Origin: CBDAPX01 sp965198725
Lineage (GTDB): Bacteria; Pseudomonadota; Alphaproteobacteria; Rhodobacterales; Rhodobacteraceae
Assembly: GCA_965198725.1 (NCBI GenBank)
Contig: CBDAPX010000001.1
Location: 1,302,001 to 1,366,000 of the forward strand
DNA: 64,000 nt
Direction of reading: 5' to 3'
This document shows positions 27,938 through 36,327 of the stretch, piece after piece. The notes under the pieces were generated by a model. It had not been told where the DNA came from. It saw nothing but the letters and a program-made list of their open reading frames with translations, and did not search any database. The first letter of the stretch is position 1; each line of letters opens with the position of its first letter. The position numbers were made by a program, and so were the translations under genes.

Positions 27938-28150
27938 ATGGCACATATCAACGCAACAGCACCTAGCGCATCCGTTTTTGCACGCTTTCAGAACGTTTTC
28001 GAGGACGTGAAAGAAAAGCAAACTTTGTACGCTGAATATCGCCGTACCTTCAAAGAGTTGGACGACCTGTCAGATCGTGAATTGAGCGACATCGGCGTCG
28101 ACCGTGCAAACATCCGGGCCATCGCGCACGAGCATGTCTACGGCAAATAA
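27938..28150 (+). CDS. DUF1127 domain small protein
   Basis: A 70-residue protein whose C-terminal half YAEYRRTFKELDDLSDRELSDIGVDRANIRAIA is the DUF1127 (YjiS-like) motif. Short alphaproteobacterial DUF1127 proteins are known to affect RNA turnover and phosphate or carbon metabolism in some species. The role here is not known. GAAAGGACC precedes the ATG. It forms a single-gene unit with its own terminator, inserted within the ribosomal cluster. Confidence 0.85.
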   Translation: MAHINATAPSASVFARFQNVFEDVKEKQTLYAEYRRTFKELDDLSDRELSDIGVDRANIRAIAHEHVYGK

Positions 28151-28182
28151 GCTGCCGTTTACGGACTGCTATAAAACCGTCA

Positions 28183-28215
28183 AAAAAACGCCGCCATGCA
28201 AGTGGAGGCGTTTTT
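28183..28215. terminator. Bidirectional rho-independent terminator
   Basis: AAAAAACGCC and GGCGTTTTT arms around an inner GCCA/TGG stem. T runs exist on both strands, so it can end both the DUF1127 gene (plus) and the membrane-protein gene (minus), which converge here. Confidence 0.8.
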
Positions 28216-28216
28216 C

Positions 28217-28846
28217 TTATTGGACCAACGCATTTTTCATGGCTGGCGACGGGTTGCGCCATCGCGCAACCAAAATGGCGGTCGTGATCGCGGTGAAGAG
28301 GGAACAAAGATAAAGCGGGTAAGCCAGCAAGACCCAATTCCAACTACCGACCGCGATCAGGGCAAATCCACTTGCGATCATGGACAGGATCCACATGGAC
28401 AGGGTTTCAGAACGCGGCGCACAGTACACTTTGTAAACCGTCGCCGTGCCGCCCAGAACGCCGACGCAGATGATGATCGCCAAGGCATAAGCAGAGGTGT
28501 CCGTGCAGGCCCAAATGACAAGGCCAAGAGCTGCGGCTGACAAGACTTTCAGGTTCCCGGGTGTCATCACTTTGCCGCTGCCAATCCATGCGGCCAAAAC
28601 AAAGATGAAAACGGATCCACCTGCGCGGACTTGCTGAAACAATAGCGAAGCCGTTGCGCCTTCTTGGGTCTGCGACATCAAAGAAATGACTCCCAGAACG
28701 CTCCAGATCAGCCAGGATGCGCGCTGCGGCTCTGTACGGCCAGTCAAGGTATCGCGGATATATAGCAGGAATGCGAGTGTCGCGAATGCACCGGACATGG
28801 CACCACAAAAGACAAAGAAATCAATTCCTTCGGGAAGGTTGGGCAT
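28217..28846 (-). CDS. Multi-pass membrane protein, PQ-loop/SemiSWEET-like, unknown function
   Basis: A 209-residue hydrophobic protein with six to seven predicted membrane helices. The segments RASWLIWSVLGVISLMSQ and ETLSMWILSMIASGFALIAVGSWNWVLLAYPLYL look like two related three-helix units, which recalls PQ-loop or SWEET-type transporters, but no family motif is firm. It converges on the DUF1127 gene and shares its terminator. Confidence 0.5.
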   Translation of the reverse strand: MPNLPEGIDFFVFCGAMSGAFATLAFLLYIRDTLTGRTEPQRASWLIWSVLGVISLMSQTQEGATASLLFQQVRAGGSVFIFVLAAWIGSGKVMTPGNLKVLSAAALGLVIWACTDTSAYALAIIICVGVLGGTATVYKVYCAPRSETLSMWILSMIASGFALIAVGSWNWVLLAYPLYLCSLFTAITTAILVARWRNPSPAMKNALVQ

Positions 28847-29249
28847 AAAAACATCCTTTTCCCGCCAAAGACGGGGCCAAAAAGTACTTGGTCAAAATGT
28901 GTCGGTGTTTCGGCCCAAAATCCGATGCCAACAGGTTTAATGCCAGCAGAATGACGTATGGTCAGAAATTGTATAGTCAGGAATTCCGGACGTTTTGAAT
29001 GAAGGTTGAACAGCCTGTCGTTGAGCGCAACGCGGGTATACGGGATTGTCCGTAGCTTTTGGATTTTTGACCGCTTAGAGCCGGGGCATCAAACCATGAA
29101 CCATCGCGTGCCGCTATGCCTGCTCCTCACTCCAAACCGACCGTTCTGACCATCTTGCGCGACCGCTTGATTGCCGTTTTTTCCGCTGATCCGATCCCTT
29201 GCTGGACCGAGTATTTGCGAGAAAACAACCACGGGCGTGGCTGAACGGG
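28847..29249. other. 403-bp stretch without a recognisable gene
   Basis: It lies between the membrane-protein gene (which reads leftward from 28846) and the end of the sulfotransferase gene at 29250. It should contain the promoter of the former. No convincing reading frame, RNA gene or strong terminator was seen; there is only a weak CCAC/GTGG hairpin next to the sulfotransferase stop. Confidence 0.5.
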
Positions 29250-29852
29250 CTACTCGGCGGCCTGAGCGGGCCGTTTGGTGTTGGTATTTGCAACACCCCA
29301 CCAGTCCAGCTTGACGCCGACAAGATCGCTGACCTTGGCCTGGATGTCAGGGTCCTCGATATCCAGCTCGACAAAACCGGGATCATCGGCAAAAGACAGG
29401 CGGATGTTAGCATAGTGGTTTTCGACCCATTTTTTCAGGGCAGCAGGCGAGTCCGCAAAAAAACCGGGCAATCCCGGCGCTCCGGTCGCTTTCATCCGGT
29501 CGATGTAATCATCCCACCGCATGATGCTGCTGACGACCTTGTCGATGTCACGCGTCAGCATGAAAAACCGCAACTCGGGGTGGTGTTCCCGGATACTTCG
29601 CAGCATGGCGGGATCCATCTGAGGCCAGAATGACGCGTTGCGTGTCACAAAATCCGCCTGAGTGACGACATCATATTCCACGAAGTGTGCCAGCGGGTCT
29701 TTGCCTTCGAAATAGTTGCGATACATGCTGCGCCCGACATGGCGGCGTTGATCCTTGACCCACCAATGTGCTGACCTGAGCCCTGCCTTTTCGAAGGCAG
29801 TTTGCAATGTCGTGGTGCCGGATTTCGGCAGTCCCAGATTGAAGAGTTTCAT
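29250..29852 (-). CDS. Sulfotransferase family protein
   Basis: A 200-residue protein with the PAPS 5'-phosphosulfate loop at the N-terminus (NLGLPKSGTTTLQTAFEKAG, residues 4-23) and the 3'-phosphate-binding helix FFMLTRDIDKVVSSIMRW near residue 99. The acceptor is unknown. It ends in TAG, used here as an ordinary stop. It is shorter than many sulfotransferases but contiguous. Confidence 0.8.
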   Translation of the reverse strand: MKLFNLGLPKSGTTTLQTAFEKAGLRSAHWWVKDQRRHVGRSMYRNYFEGKDPLAHFVEYDVVTQADFVTRNASFWPQMDPAMLRSIREHHPELRFFMLTRDIDKVVSSIMRWDDYIDRMKATGAPGLPGFFADSPAALKKWVENHYANIRLSFADDPGFVELDIEDPDIQAKVSDLVGVKLDWWGVANTNTKRPAQAAE

Positions 29853-30119
29853 GGATTTGCCCGGTTGCCCCGCCGGTTTCTTCGGCGTCCTATGTTTGTT
29901 CGCAGCTTACTGCCCCGCGCTGTCTTTTGGCAACCTACGGCTTAGTATCTGGTGAACGGCGGCCTCAAAATCAGCATGTGGCCTTGGCGTGCCTCTTGAT
30001 TTCGGTAGCGGTGCCAGATAAACGCGCCCGGTGGCGGGTTATCCGCCGGAATCAAAACCAAGAAAAGCCGCGTTTGGCCCACATCGCTTCAGGGGTCATA
30101 TCCGGCAATGGAGAAGCGA

Positions 30120-30593
30120 ATGAAACTGAATGAATTGCGCGACAATCCCGGCGCAACCCCGAAACGCAAACGCGTTGGTCGTGGTCCGGGTTCCGGCACC
30201 GGTAAAATGGGTGGCCGGGGTATCAAAGGTCAGAAATCCCGTTCGGGTGTGGCGATCAATGGGTACGAAGGCGGGCAAATGCCGCTGTACCAACGCCTGC
30301 CAAAGCGTGGATTCAACAAACCGAACCGTAAATCTTTTGCCGTTGTGAACCTGGGCCTGATCCAGAAGTTCATCGAAGCCGGCAAGCTGGACGCATCGTC
30401 CGCGATCACCGAAGACGCACTGATCGCATCCGGTCTGGTCCGTCGCAAACTGGACGGTATCCGGGTTCTCGCCAAAGGCGAGATCAGCACGAAAGTAGAC
30501 ATTGAAGTCACTGGCGCTTCGAAATTGGCGGTTGCCGCGGTCGAAGCAGCGGGCGGCTCACTGAAGGTCACATCTGCGGCGACCGCAGAGTAA
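30120..30593 (+). CDS. rplO: 50S ribosomal protein L15
   Basis: A 157-residue L15: MKLNELRDNPGATPKRKRVGRGPGSGTGK, then GGRGIKGQKSRSG and YEGGQMPLYQRLPKRGF. The start at 30120 has GGAG 8 bases upstream; the ATG at 30108 would add four residues without an SD. About 2.4 kb of unrelated genes separate it from rpmD; the 267 bp before it should carry its promoter. Confidence 0.97.
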   Translation: MKLNELRDNPGATPKRKRVGRGPGSGTGKMGGRGIKGQKSRSGVAINGYEGGQMPLYQRLPKRGFNKPNRKSFAVVNLGLIQKFIEAGKLDASSAITEDALIASGLVRRKLDGIRVLAKGEISTKVDIEVTGASKLAVAAVEAAGGSLKVTSAATAE

Positions 30594-30643
30594 GTGGTTG
30601 TGGGCGGCGGATGAGCCGCTTACATATCCTTTAATTTTCCCAG

Positions 30644-30679
30644 ACGCCGCCCGAGCCGGAAAACGGCTTCGGGCGGTGT
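30644..30679 (+). promoter_or_regulatory. Large RNA hairpin between rplO and secY
   Basis: A 12-bp GC-rich stem (three G-T pairs) plus 3 further pairs after a bulge, with a GAAAA-type loop, 25 bases before the secY start. It has only a short TTT after it. It may be an attenuator or an mRNA processing site that lowers secY relative to rplO. Confidence 0.5.
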
Positions 30680-30703
30680 TTACATAAGAGAGACCTCTTA
30701 CAC

Positions 30704-32068
30704 ATGGTATCAGCAGCAGAACAAATGGCGGCCAACACAAGCTGGGCCGCGCTGGGCAAAGCCACAGATCTGCGCAACCGCATCCTGTTCACCATCGCAT
30801 TGCTGATCGTTTATCGGCTGGGCACCTTCATTCCGGTGCCCGGGATTGACGGTCTTGCCTTGCGTGAGTTCATGGAACAAGCGGGGCAGGGCATTGGCGG
30901 TATGGTGTCGATGTTCACCGGCGGCGCGCTGGGGCGGATGAGCATCTTTGCACTCGGGATTATGCCGTACATTTCGGCCTCGATTATCGTTCAGCTTCTG
31001 ACGGCCATGGTTCCAGCGATGGAACAGCTCAAGAAAGAGGGCGAACAAGGTCGTAAAAAGATCAACCAATACACGCGCTATGGTACTGTCGCGCTGGCGA
31101 CCGTACAGGCCTATGGGCTTGCTGTCTCGTTGGAATCGGGCGACTTGGTCACGGACCCTGGGCTTTATTTCCGGGCTGCCTGTGTCATCACACTGGTGGG
31201 CGGTACGATGTTCCTGATGTGGTTGGGCGAACAGATCACGGCTCGCGGCGTCGGAAACGGGATCTCGTTGATTATTTTCGTCGGTATTATCGCCGAAATC
31301 CCCGCTGCTTTGGCGCAATTCTTTGCCTCTGGCCGTTCGGGCGCGTTGAGCCCGGCGATCATTGTCGCGGTGATTGCGATGGTTGTGGGCACGATCACAT
31401 TCGTGGTCTTCATGGAAAGAGCCTTGCGAAAAATACACATTCAATACCCGCGCCGTCAGGTCGGGATGAAAGTGTATGATGGCGGCTCCAGCCACCTGCC
31501 GGTCAAGGTCAATCCATCGGGCGTGATCCCGGCGATCTTTGCCAGCTCGCTGTTGTTGTTGCCGGTGACGATCAGCACGTTCTCATCCTCGACCACAAGC
31601 AGCCCTGTTATGTCCTGGCTGTTGGCCAACTTTGGTCCGGGTCAGCCGCTGTATCTGGCGTTCTTTACGCTTATGATCGTGTTCTTTGCGTATTTCTATA
31701 CGTTCAACGTCTCGTTCAAACCGGACGACGTGGCCGATAACCTGAAAAACCAGAACGGTTTTGTTCCGGGTATTCGTCCAGGCAAGAAAACGGCGGAATA
31801 TCTGGAATATGTCGTGAACCGGATCCTGGTTCTGGGCTCTGCCTATCTCGCGGCGGTCTGTCTGTTGCCTGAGATTCTGCGCGGCCAATTCGCAATTCCG
31901 TTTTATTTCGGCGGTACCTCTGTGCTGATCGTTGTTACTGTGACCATGGATACGATCCAGCAGGTCCAAAGCCATCTGCTGGCCCATCAGTATGAAGGGC
32001 TGATCGAAAAGTCGCAGCTGCGCGGCAAGAGCAAGAAACGTGGGAAGAGGGCTCCGTCTAGGCGATGA
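30704..32068 (+). CDS. secY: Preprotein translocase subunit SecY
   Basis: A 454-residue inner-membrane channel of the Sec pathway with ten predicted membrane helices. The N-terminal block AALGKATDLRNRILFTIALLIVYRLGTFIPVPGID, the cytoplasmic loop RKINQYTRYGT region, QIGMKVYDGGSSHLPVKVNPSGVIP-type loop and the C-terminal VQSHLLAHQYEGLIEKSQLRG are all typical. Its TGA overlaps the adk start (ATGA), so the two genes are translationally coupled. Confidence 0.98.
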   Translation: MVSAAEQMAANTSWAALGKATDLRNRILFTIALLIVYRLGTFIPVPGIDGLALREFMEQAGQGIGGMVSMFTGGALGRMSIFALGIMPYISASIIVQLLTAMVPAMEQLKKEGEQGRKKINQYTRYGTVALATVQAYGLAVSLESGDLVTDPGLYFRAACVITLVGGTMFLMWLGEQITARGVGNGISLIIFVGIIAEIPAALAQFFASGRSGALSPAIIVAVIAMVVGTITFVVFMERALRKIHIQYPRRQVGMKVYDGGSSHLPVKVNPSGVIPAIFASSLLLLPVTISTFSSSTTSSPVMSWLLANFGPGQPLYLAFFTLMIVFFAYFYTFNVSFKPDDVADNLKNQNGFVPGIRPGKKTAEYLEYVVNRILVLGSAYLAAVCLLPEILRGQFAIPFYFGGTSVLIVVTVTMDTIQQVQSHLLAHQYEGLIEKSQLRGKSKKRGKRAPSRR

Positions 32069-32643
32069 ATATCATAATCTTGGGACCGCCGGGTGCGGGT
32101 AAAGGTACGCAAGCGCGCCACCTGGTCGACACACGCGGCATGGTTCAGCTGTCAACCGGGGACATGCTGCGCGAGGCGAAAGACAGCGGCACCGAAATGG
32201 GCAAGATCGTTGCCGACGTCATGGCCAAAGGTGAGTTGGTCACTGACGAGATCGTCATCGGGCTGATCCGGGAAAAGCTGGAACAAGGTGCCAGCGGTGG
32301 TTTCATCTTTGACGGTTTCCCGCGCACGTTGGCCCAAGCCGATGCCTTGGCGGATTTGCTGGCCGAAAAGGGCGAGACGCTGGATGCGGTCGTTGAGCTG
32401 GAAGTGGATGACGAGACGCTGGTAACGCGGATCGTCAACCGCGCCGAAGAAGCACGCGCGGCCGGACAACCGGTTCGCGCCGACGACAACGAAGACAGCC
32501 TGCGCATCCGGTTGATGGAATATTACAAGAAAACCTCGCCGCTGATTGGCTATTATTATGCCAAGGGCAACCTGTCGAAAATCGACGGTCTGAGCGAGAT
32601 TTCGGCGGTCCAAAAAGACCTCGCCGGCGTGCTCGACGCGTAA
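32065..32643 (+). CDS. adk: Adenylate kinase, short form
   Basis: A 192-residue enzyme that interconverts AMP+ATP and 2 ADP. The P-loop GPPGAGKGTQA is at residues 7-17, the AMP-binding segment STGDMLREA follows, and FDGFPRTLAQADAL lies near residue 82. The LID region is short (RAEEARAAGQPVRADDNEDSL) and lacks the long zinc-type insert, as in other short-type enzymes. It overlaps secY by 4 bases. Confidence 0.97.
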   Translation: MNIIILGPPGAGKGTQARHLVDTRGMVQLSTGDMLREAKDSGTEMGKIVADVMAKGELVTDEIVIGLIREKLEQGASGGFIFDGFPRTLAQADALADLLAEKGETLDAVVELEVDDETLVTRIVNRAEEARAAGQPVRADDNEDSLRIRLMEYYKKTSPLIGYYYAKGNLSKIDGLSEISAVQKDLAGVLDA

Positions 32644-32765
32644 CCGATAACGTCGCCGCCTGCAGCAGAATGCGCGCGGCGACACATTCCCGAATGAAAA
32701 CACATCGTTGATTTGATGGGTCAACTCCGCGAAGATGGTTGTGGTCATCTTCGAGGAGGCTGCTC

Positions 32766-33527
32766 ATGACAAAGATTAGCTCTGCTTTTATTGCCTGTTG
32801 CATGCTAGCGGCGGCGCCGGCCGCCAAGGCAGAAGGCGCTTGGTCATGGACCGTTATGCCCTATGGCTTTTTACCCAACATTGACGGCGATGCGACGCTG
32901 GGGCCTTTGGAAACGTTGGGGCTGAGTGTTGATCCGGCAGATATCCTGAGCACCTTGGATTCCGGTTTCATGATCGTTTTTGAGGGCCTGCATGACAGCG
33001 GTTGGGGCTTCAACCTCGATTACGCTTATATGGTTTTGTCTGATCAGGGCAGTTTCGCGGGCGGCGCGGGGTTGGCCATCGTCGATACGTTTCAAGGTAC
33101 GCTGACGGCAACTGTCTTTCGGCGCGTTGTTGCAGAAGCGGACCGCACGCTGGACCTCTACGGTGGTTTCCGCTGGTGGGATATGAGCATTGATGTTGAT
33201 GCGACGTTGGGACCGATTTCGGGCGATGTCGGGATCGACGAGAACTGGGTCGACCCCCATATCGGCGCTCGGTACATTCAACGTATCGGAACCAGTGACT
33301 GGTCCCTGTTGGCCAAAGGCGATATCGGCGGTTTTGGTGTGGCATCTGATTTCGCCTGGACCTTGCAGGCCGGTACCATTTGGCATGCTCGCGACAACCT
33401 GAATGTCGAGCTAAGCTATAAGGCGGTGGGCGTTGATTATGACACCGGAACACCCGGCACGCGCGACTTTTTCGCCTATGACACGATCACCCATGGCTTT
33501 CAGGTCGGGGCCGCCTTCCTGTTCTGA
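32766..33527 (+). CDS. Outer-membrane beta-barrel protein, unknown function
   Basis: A 253-residue protein. The signal peptide is MTKISSAFIACCMLAAAPAAKA before EGAWSWTVMPYGFLPNIDG. The rest alternates hydrophobic and polar residues with YMVLSDQGSF, DLYGGFRWWDMSIDVDATLGP, VDPHIGARYIQRI and a C-terminal FQVGAAFLF ending in Phe, the classic outer-membrane targeting signal. GAGGAGG precedes the start at 32766. It resembles hypothetical barrel proteins of marine Alphaproteobacteria and is distantly OmpA- or OmpW-like. It interrupts the usual adk-rpsM order. Confidence 0.7.
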   Translation: MTKISSAFIACCMLAAAPAAKAEGAWSWTVMPYGFLPNIDGDATLGPLETLGLSVDPADILSTLDSGFMIVFEGLHDSGWGFNLDYAYMVLSDQGSFAGGAGLAIVDTFQGTLTATVFRRVVAEADRTLDLYGGFRWWDMSIDVDATLGPISGDVGIDENWVDPHIGARYIQRIGTSDWSLLAKGDIGGFGVASDFAWTLQAGTIWHARDNLNVELSYKAVGVDYDTGTPGTRDFFAYDTITHGFQVGAAFLF

Positions 33528-33733
33528 TCCGCGGCTTGGCATGACGGACCTTGACGTCCTAACAAATTACCAATAAACCGCACCGTCTCATCCGAGAACC
33601 AATGTGTCCAGCGGATTCGCTGTTGGACTTATTACCTCAAACATACTGGGGCTCTCTGGCGCACACTGCCACGGCCCGGGTTGTGAAAAAAGGTTCCGGG
33701 ATTACGGAACCGCAACGAAAAGGAAAGTGACAC

Positions 33734-34102
33734 GTGGCACGTATTGCCGGCGTTAATATCCCGACTGCCAAGCGGGTTCCGATCGCCCTGACATATATCA
33801 CCGGTATTGGCCATACATCGGCCAAAGACATCTGCGAAGCGGTTGGCATCGACGCCACCCGTCGCGTCAACGAATTGAGCGACGCCGAAGTTCTGCAGAT
33901 CCGCGAGCACATCGACGCAAACTACAGCGTTGAAGGTGACCTGCGCCGGGAAGTGCAAATGAACATCAAGCGTCTGATGGATCTGGGCTGCTACCGCGGT
34001 CTGCGCCATCGCCGCAACCTGCCTGTGCGCGGCCAGCGCACCCATACCAACGCCCGCACACGCAAGGGCCCGGCGAAACCGATCGCCGGCAAGAAGAAGT
34101 AA
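33734..34102 (+). CDS. rpsM: 30S ribosomal protein S13
   Basis: A 122-residue S13: ARIAGVNIPTAKRVPIALTYITGIGHTSA and the basic end LPVRGQRTHTNARTRKGPAKPIAGKKK. It forms bridges to the large subunit and contacts tRNA. The 206 bp before it (33528-33733) follow the outer-membrane protein gene and must contain a promoter for the alpha block. Confidence 0.98.
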   Translation: MARIAGVNIPTAKRVPIALTYITGIGHTSAKDICEAVGIDATRRVNELSDAEVLQIREHIDANYSVEGDLRREVQMNIKRLMDLGCYRGLRHRRNLPVRGQRTHTNARTRKGPAKPIAGKKK

Positions 34103-34114
34103 GGAGGCAGGTCA

Positions 34115-34504
34115 ATGGCACGCGATAAGACACGGACTAAGCGTAAAGAGCGTAAAAACATTGCCGCTGGTGTGGCACATGTGAACTCGACCTTTAACAA
34201 CACCAAAATCCTGATCTCTGACGTCCAGGGCAACGCGATCTCTTGGTCGTCCGCCGGGACCATGGGCTTTAAAGGCTCGCGGAAATCGACACCCTATGCC
34301 GCACAGATGGCCGCCGAAGATGCGGGCCGCAAGGCACAGGAACACGGCGTAAAAACGCTGGAAGTCGAAGTGCAGGGCCCCGGCTCGGGTCGTGAATCGG
34401 CTCTGCGCGCGCTGGCAGCTGTTGGCTTCAACATCAGCTCGATCCGCGACGTAACACCGATTGCTCACAACGGTTGCCGCCCTCCGAAACGCCGCCGCGT
34501 TTAA
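34115..34504 (+). CDS. rpsK: 30S ribosomal protein S11
   Basis: A 129-residue S11 with IAAGVAHVNSTFNNTKILISDVQGNAISWSSAG and the end SSIRDVTPIAHNGCRPPKRRRV. It is part of the platform at the mRNA exit. Confidence 0.98.
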   Translation: MARDKTRTKRKERKNIAAGVAHVNSTFNNTKILISDVQGNAISWSSAGTMGFKGSRKSTPYAAQMAAEDAGRKAQEHGVKTLEVEVQGPGSGRESALRALAAVGFNISSIRDVTPIAHNGCRPPKRRRV

Positions 34505-34521
34505 GGGTCAGAAATTGTTTT

Positions 34522-34547
34522 CGGGGCTGTGCATCCGCACGGCCCCG
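34522..34547 (+). promoter_or_regulatory. RNA hairpin between rpsK and rpoA
   Basis: An 11-bp stem (one G-T pair) from CGGGGCTGTGC and GCACGGCCCCG with loop ATCC. No T run follows. It is a candidate partial attenuator or processing site setting rpoA level relative to rpsM-rpsK. Confidence 0.55.
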
Positions 34548-34618
34548 ATCCGTCATTTTAAACCTCGGGCGTCTGCACCTTACGGACATGGGGCGCAGGC
34601 AGGAATGGAGGGACTTAC

Positions 34619-35635
34619 ATGATCCATAAAAATTGGGCCGAACTCATCAAACCAACACAGCTTGATGTGCGTCCGGGCAATGACCCGTCGCGTCAGGCAA
34701 CTGTTGTGGCCGAGCCGCTGGAGCGTGGCTTTGGTTTGACGCTGGGCAACGCGCTGCGTCGTATCCTGATGAGCTCGCTGCAAGGCGCTGCAATCAGCAG
34801 CGTTCAGATCGACAACGTCCTGCACGAGTTTTCGTCGGTTGCCGGTGTGCGTGAAGACGTCACCGACATCATCCTGAACCTCAAAGGCGTATCGCTGCGC
34901 ATGGAAGTCGAAGGACCAAAGCGTCTGTCGATTTCGGCCAAAGGTCCGGCGGTTGTAACCGCCGGTCACATCAGCGAAAGCGCGGGTATCGAGGTTCTGA
35001 ACGCGGACCACGTGATCTGTCACCTTGACGATGGTGCCGACCTCTACATGGAGCTGACCGTCAACACCGGCAAAGGCTATGTCTCGGCGGAAAAGAACAA
35101 GCCGGAAGATGCGCCTATTGGTCTGATCCCGATCGACGCAATTTATTCGCCGATCCAGAAAGTGTCTTATGACGTGCAACCGACCCGTGAAGGCCAGGTT
35201 CTGGATTATGACAAACTGACCATGAAGGTCGAAACCGACGGTTCGATCACACCGGATGACGCGGTTGCTTATGCCGCGCGCATTCTGCAGGATCAGTTGT
35301 CGATCTTCGTGAACTTCGACGAGCCGGAATCAGCCGGTCGCCAGGACGAAGACGATGGCTTGGAGTTCAACCCGCTTCTGCTCAAGAAAGTGGACGAACT
35401 GGAGCTGTCGGTCCGTTCGGCCAACTGCCTGAAGAACGACAACATCGTCTATATCGGCGATCTGATTCAGAAGACCGAAGCAGAGATGCTGCGCACGCCG
35501 AACTTTGGTCGGAAATCGCTGAACGAGATCAAAGAAGTGCTGTCCGGCATGGGTCTGCACCTTGGCATGGATGTCGAGGACTGGCCGCCAGATAACATCG
35601 AAGATCTGGCCAAGAAATTCGAAGACGCGTTCTAA
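34619..35635 (+). CDS. rpoA: DNA-directed RNA polymerase subunit alpha
   Basis: A 338-residue alpha subunit. The N-terminal assembly domain carries EPLERGFGLTLGNALRRILMSSLQGAAI. The C-terminal DNA/activator-binding domain carries LLKKVDELELSVRSANCLKNDNIVYIGDLIQKTEAEMLRTPNFGRKSLNEIKEVL. The length is normal. Confidence 0.98.
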   Translation: MIHKNWAELIKPTQLDVRPGNDPSRQATVVAEPLERGFGLTLGNALRRILMSSLQGAAISSVQIDNVLHEFSSVAGVREDVTDIILNLKGVSLRMEVEGPKRLSISAKGPAVVTAGHISESAGIEVLNADHVICHLDDGADLYMELTVNTGKGYVSAEKNKPEDAPIGLIPIDAIYSPIQKVSYDVQPTREGQVLDYDKLTMKVETDGSITPDDAVAYAARILQDQLSIFVNFDEPESAGRQDEDDGLEFNPLLLKKVDELELSVRSANCLKNDNIVYIGDLIQKTEAEMLRTPNFGRKSLNEIKEVLSGMGLHLGMDVEDWPPDNIEDLAKKFEDAF

Positions 35636-35765
35636 GCGCGTCTTCATCCAATGCCCGGCCCAAATTGGGAGTGTCCGGGGAAAACATGGGCAATACCGCC
35701 CCAAGGAGAGCCCCTGACACGCATCGGGGGCCAGACAAAGCAAAAGCGAAAGAAGGAAAATCAAA

Positions 35766-36185
35766 ATGCGTCACGCACGTGGTTACCGCCGCCTGAACCG
35801 TACTCATGAGCACCGCAAGGCTCTGTTTGCAAACATGGCTGGCTCGCTCATCGAACATGAGCAAATCAAGACAACTCTGCCGAAAGCAAAAGAACTTCGC
35901 CCGGTCGTTGAAAAGCTGATCACCCTTGCCAAGCGCGGTGATCTGCACGCCCGCCGTCAGGCAGCCGCGCGTCTGAAAGAAGACAAGGACGTTGCAAAGC
36001 TGTTTGAGGTTCTGGGCCCGCGCTACAAAGACCGTCAAGGTGGCTACGTCCGGGTTCTGAAAGCCGGCTTCCGCTATGGCGACATGGCCCCGATGGCGAT
36101 CATTGAATTCGTTGATCGTGACGTCGACGCCAAAGGCGCAGCCGACAAGGCGCGCGTTGCAGCAGAGGACGCGGCAGAAGAGTAA
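35766..36185 (+). CDS. rplQ: 50S ribosomal protein L17
   Basis: A 139-residue L17: MRHARGYRRLNRTHEHRKALFANMAGSLIEHEQIKTTLPKAKELRPVVEKLI. It is the last gene of the cluster and is followed by a strong terminator. Confidence 0.98.
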   Translation: MRHARGYRRLNRTHEHRKALFANMAGSLIEHEQIKTTLPKAKELRPVVEKLITLAKRGDLHARRQAAARLKEDKDVAKLFEVLGPRYKDRQGGYVRVLKAGFRYGDMAPMAIIEFVDRDVDAKGAADKARVAAEDAAEE

Positions 36186-36212
36186 CTCTCTGCCCAGTCT
36201 GCCAGTTAGAAA

Positions 36213-36245
36213 CCCCCGCACTTCCCAGTGCGGGGGTTTTCTTTT
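36213..36245 (+). terminator. Rho-independent terminator after rplQ
   Basis: A perfect 10-bp stem CCCCCGCACT/AGTGCGGGGG with loop TCCC, followed by TTTTCTTTT. It closes the alpha block. Confidence 0.93.
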
Positions 36246-36327
36246 GTTGGACCAAATGGGCCGCAGGGGCTGGAAATACCCAAATGCGCGCGCAACACTA
36301 AGGCAGGACCAGCGAGGTAGGCGCTTG

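Noticed and set aside
34522..34547. Full intrinsic terminator before rpoA
   Set aside because: The stem is strong but no T run follows, and rpoA must be expressed with the alpha block; it is kept as a possible attenuator only.
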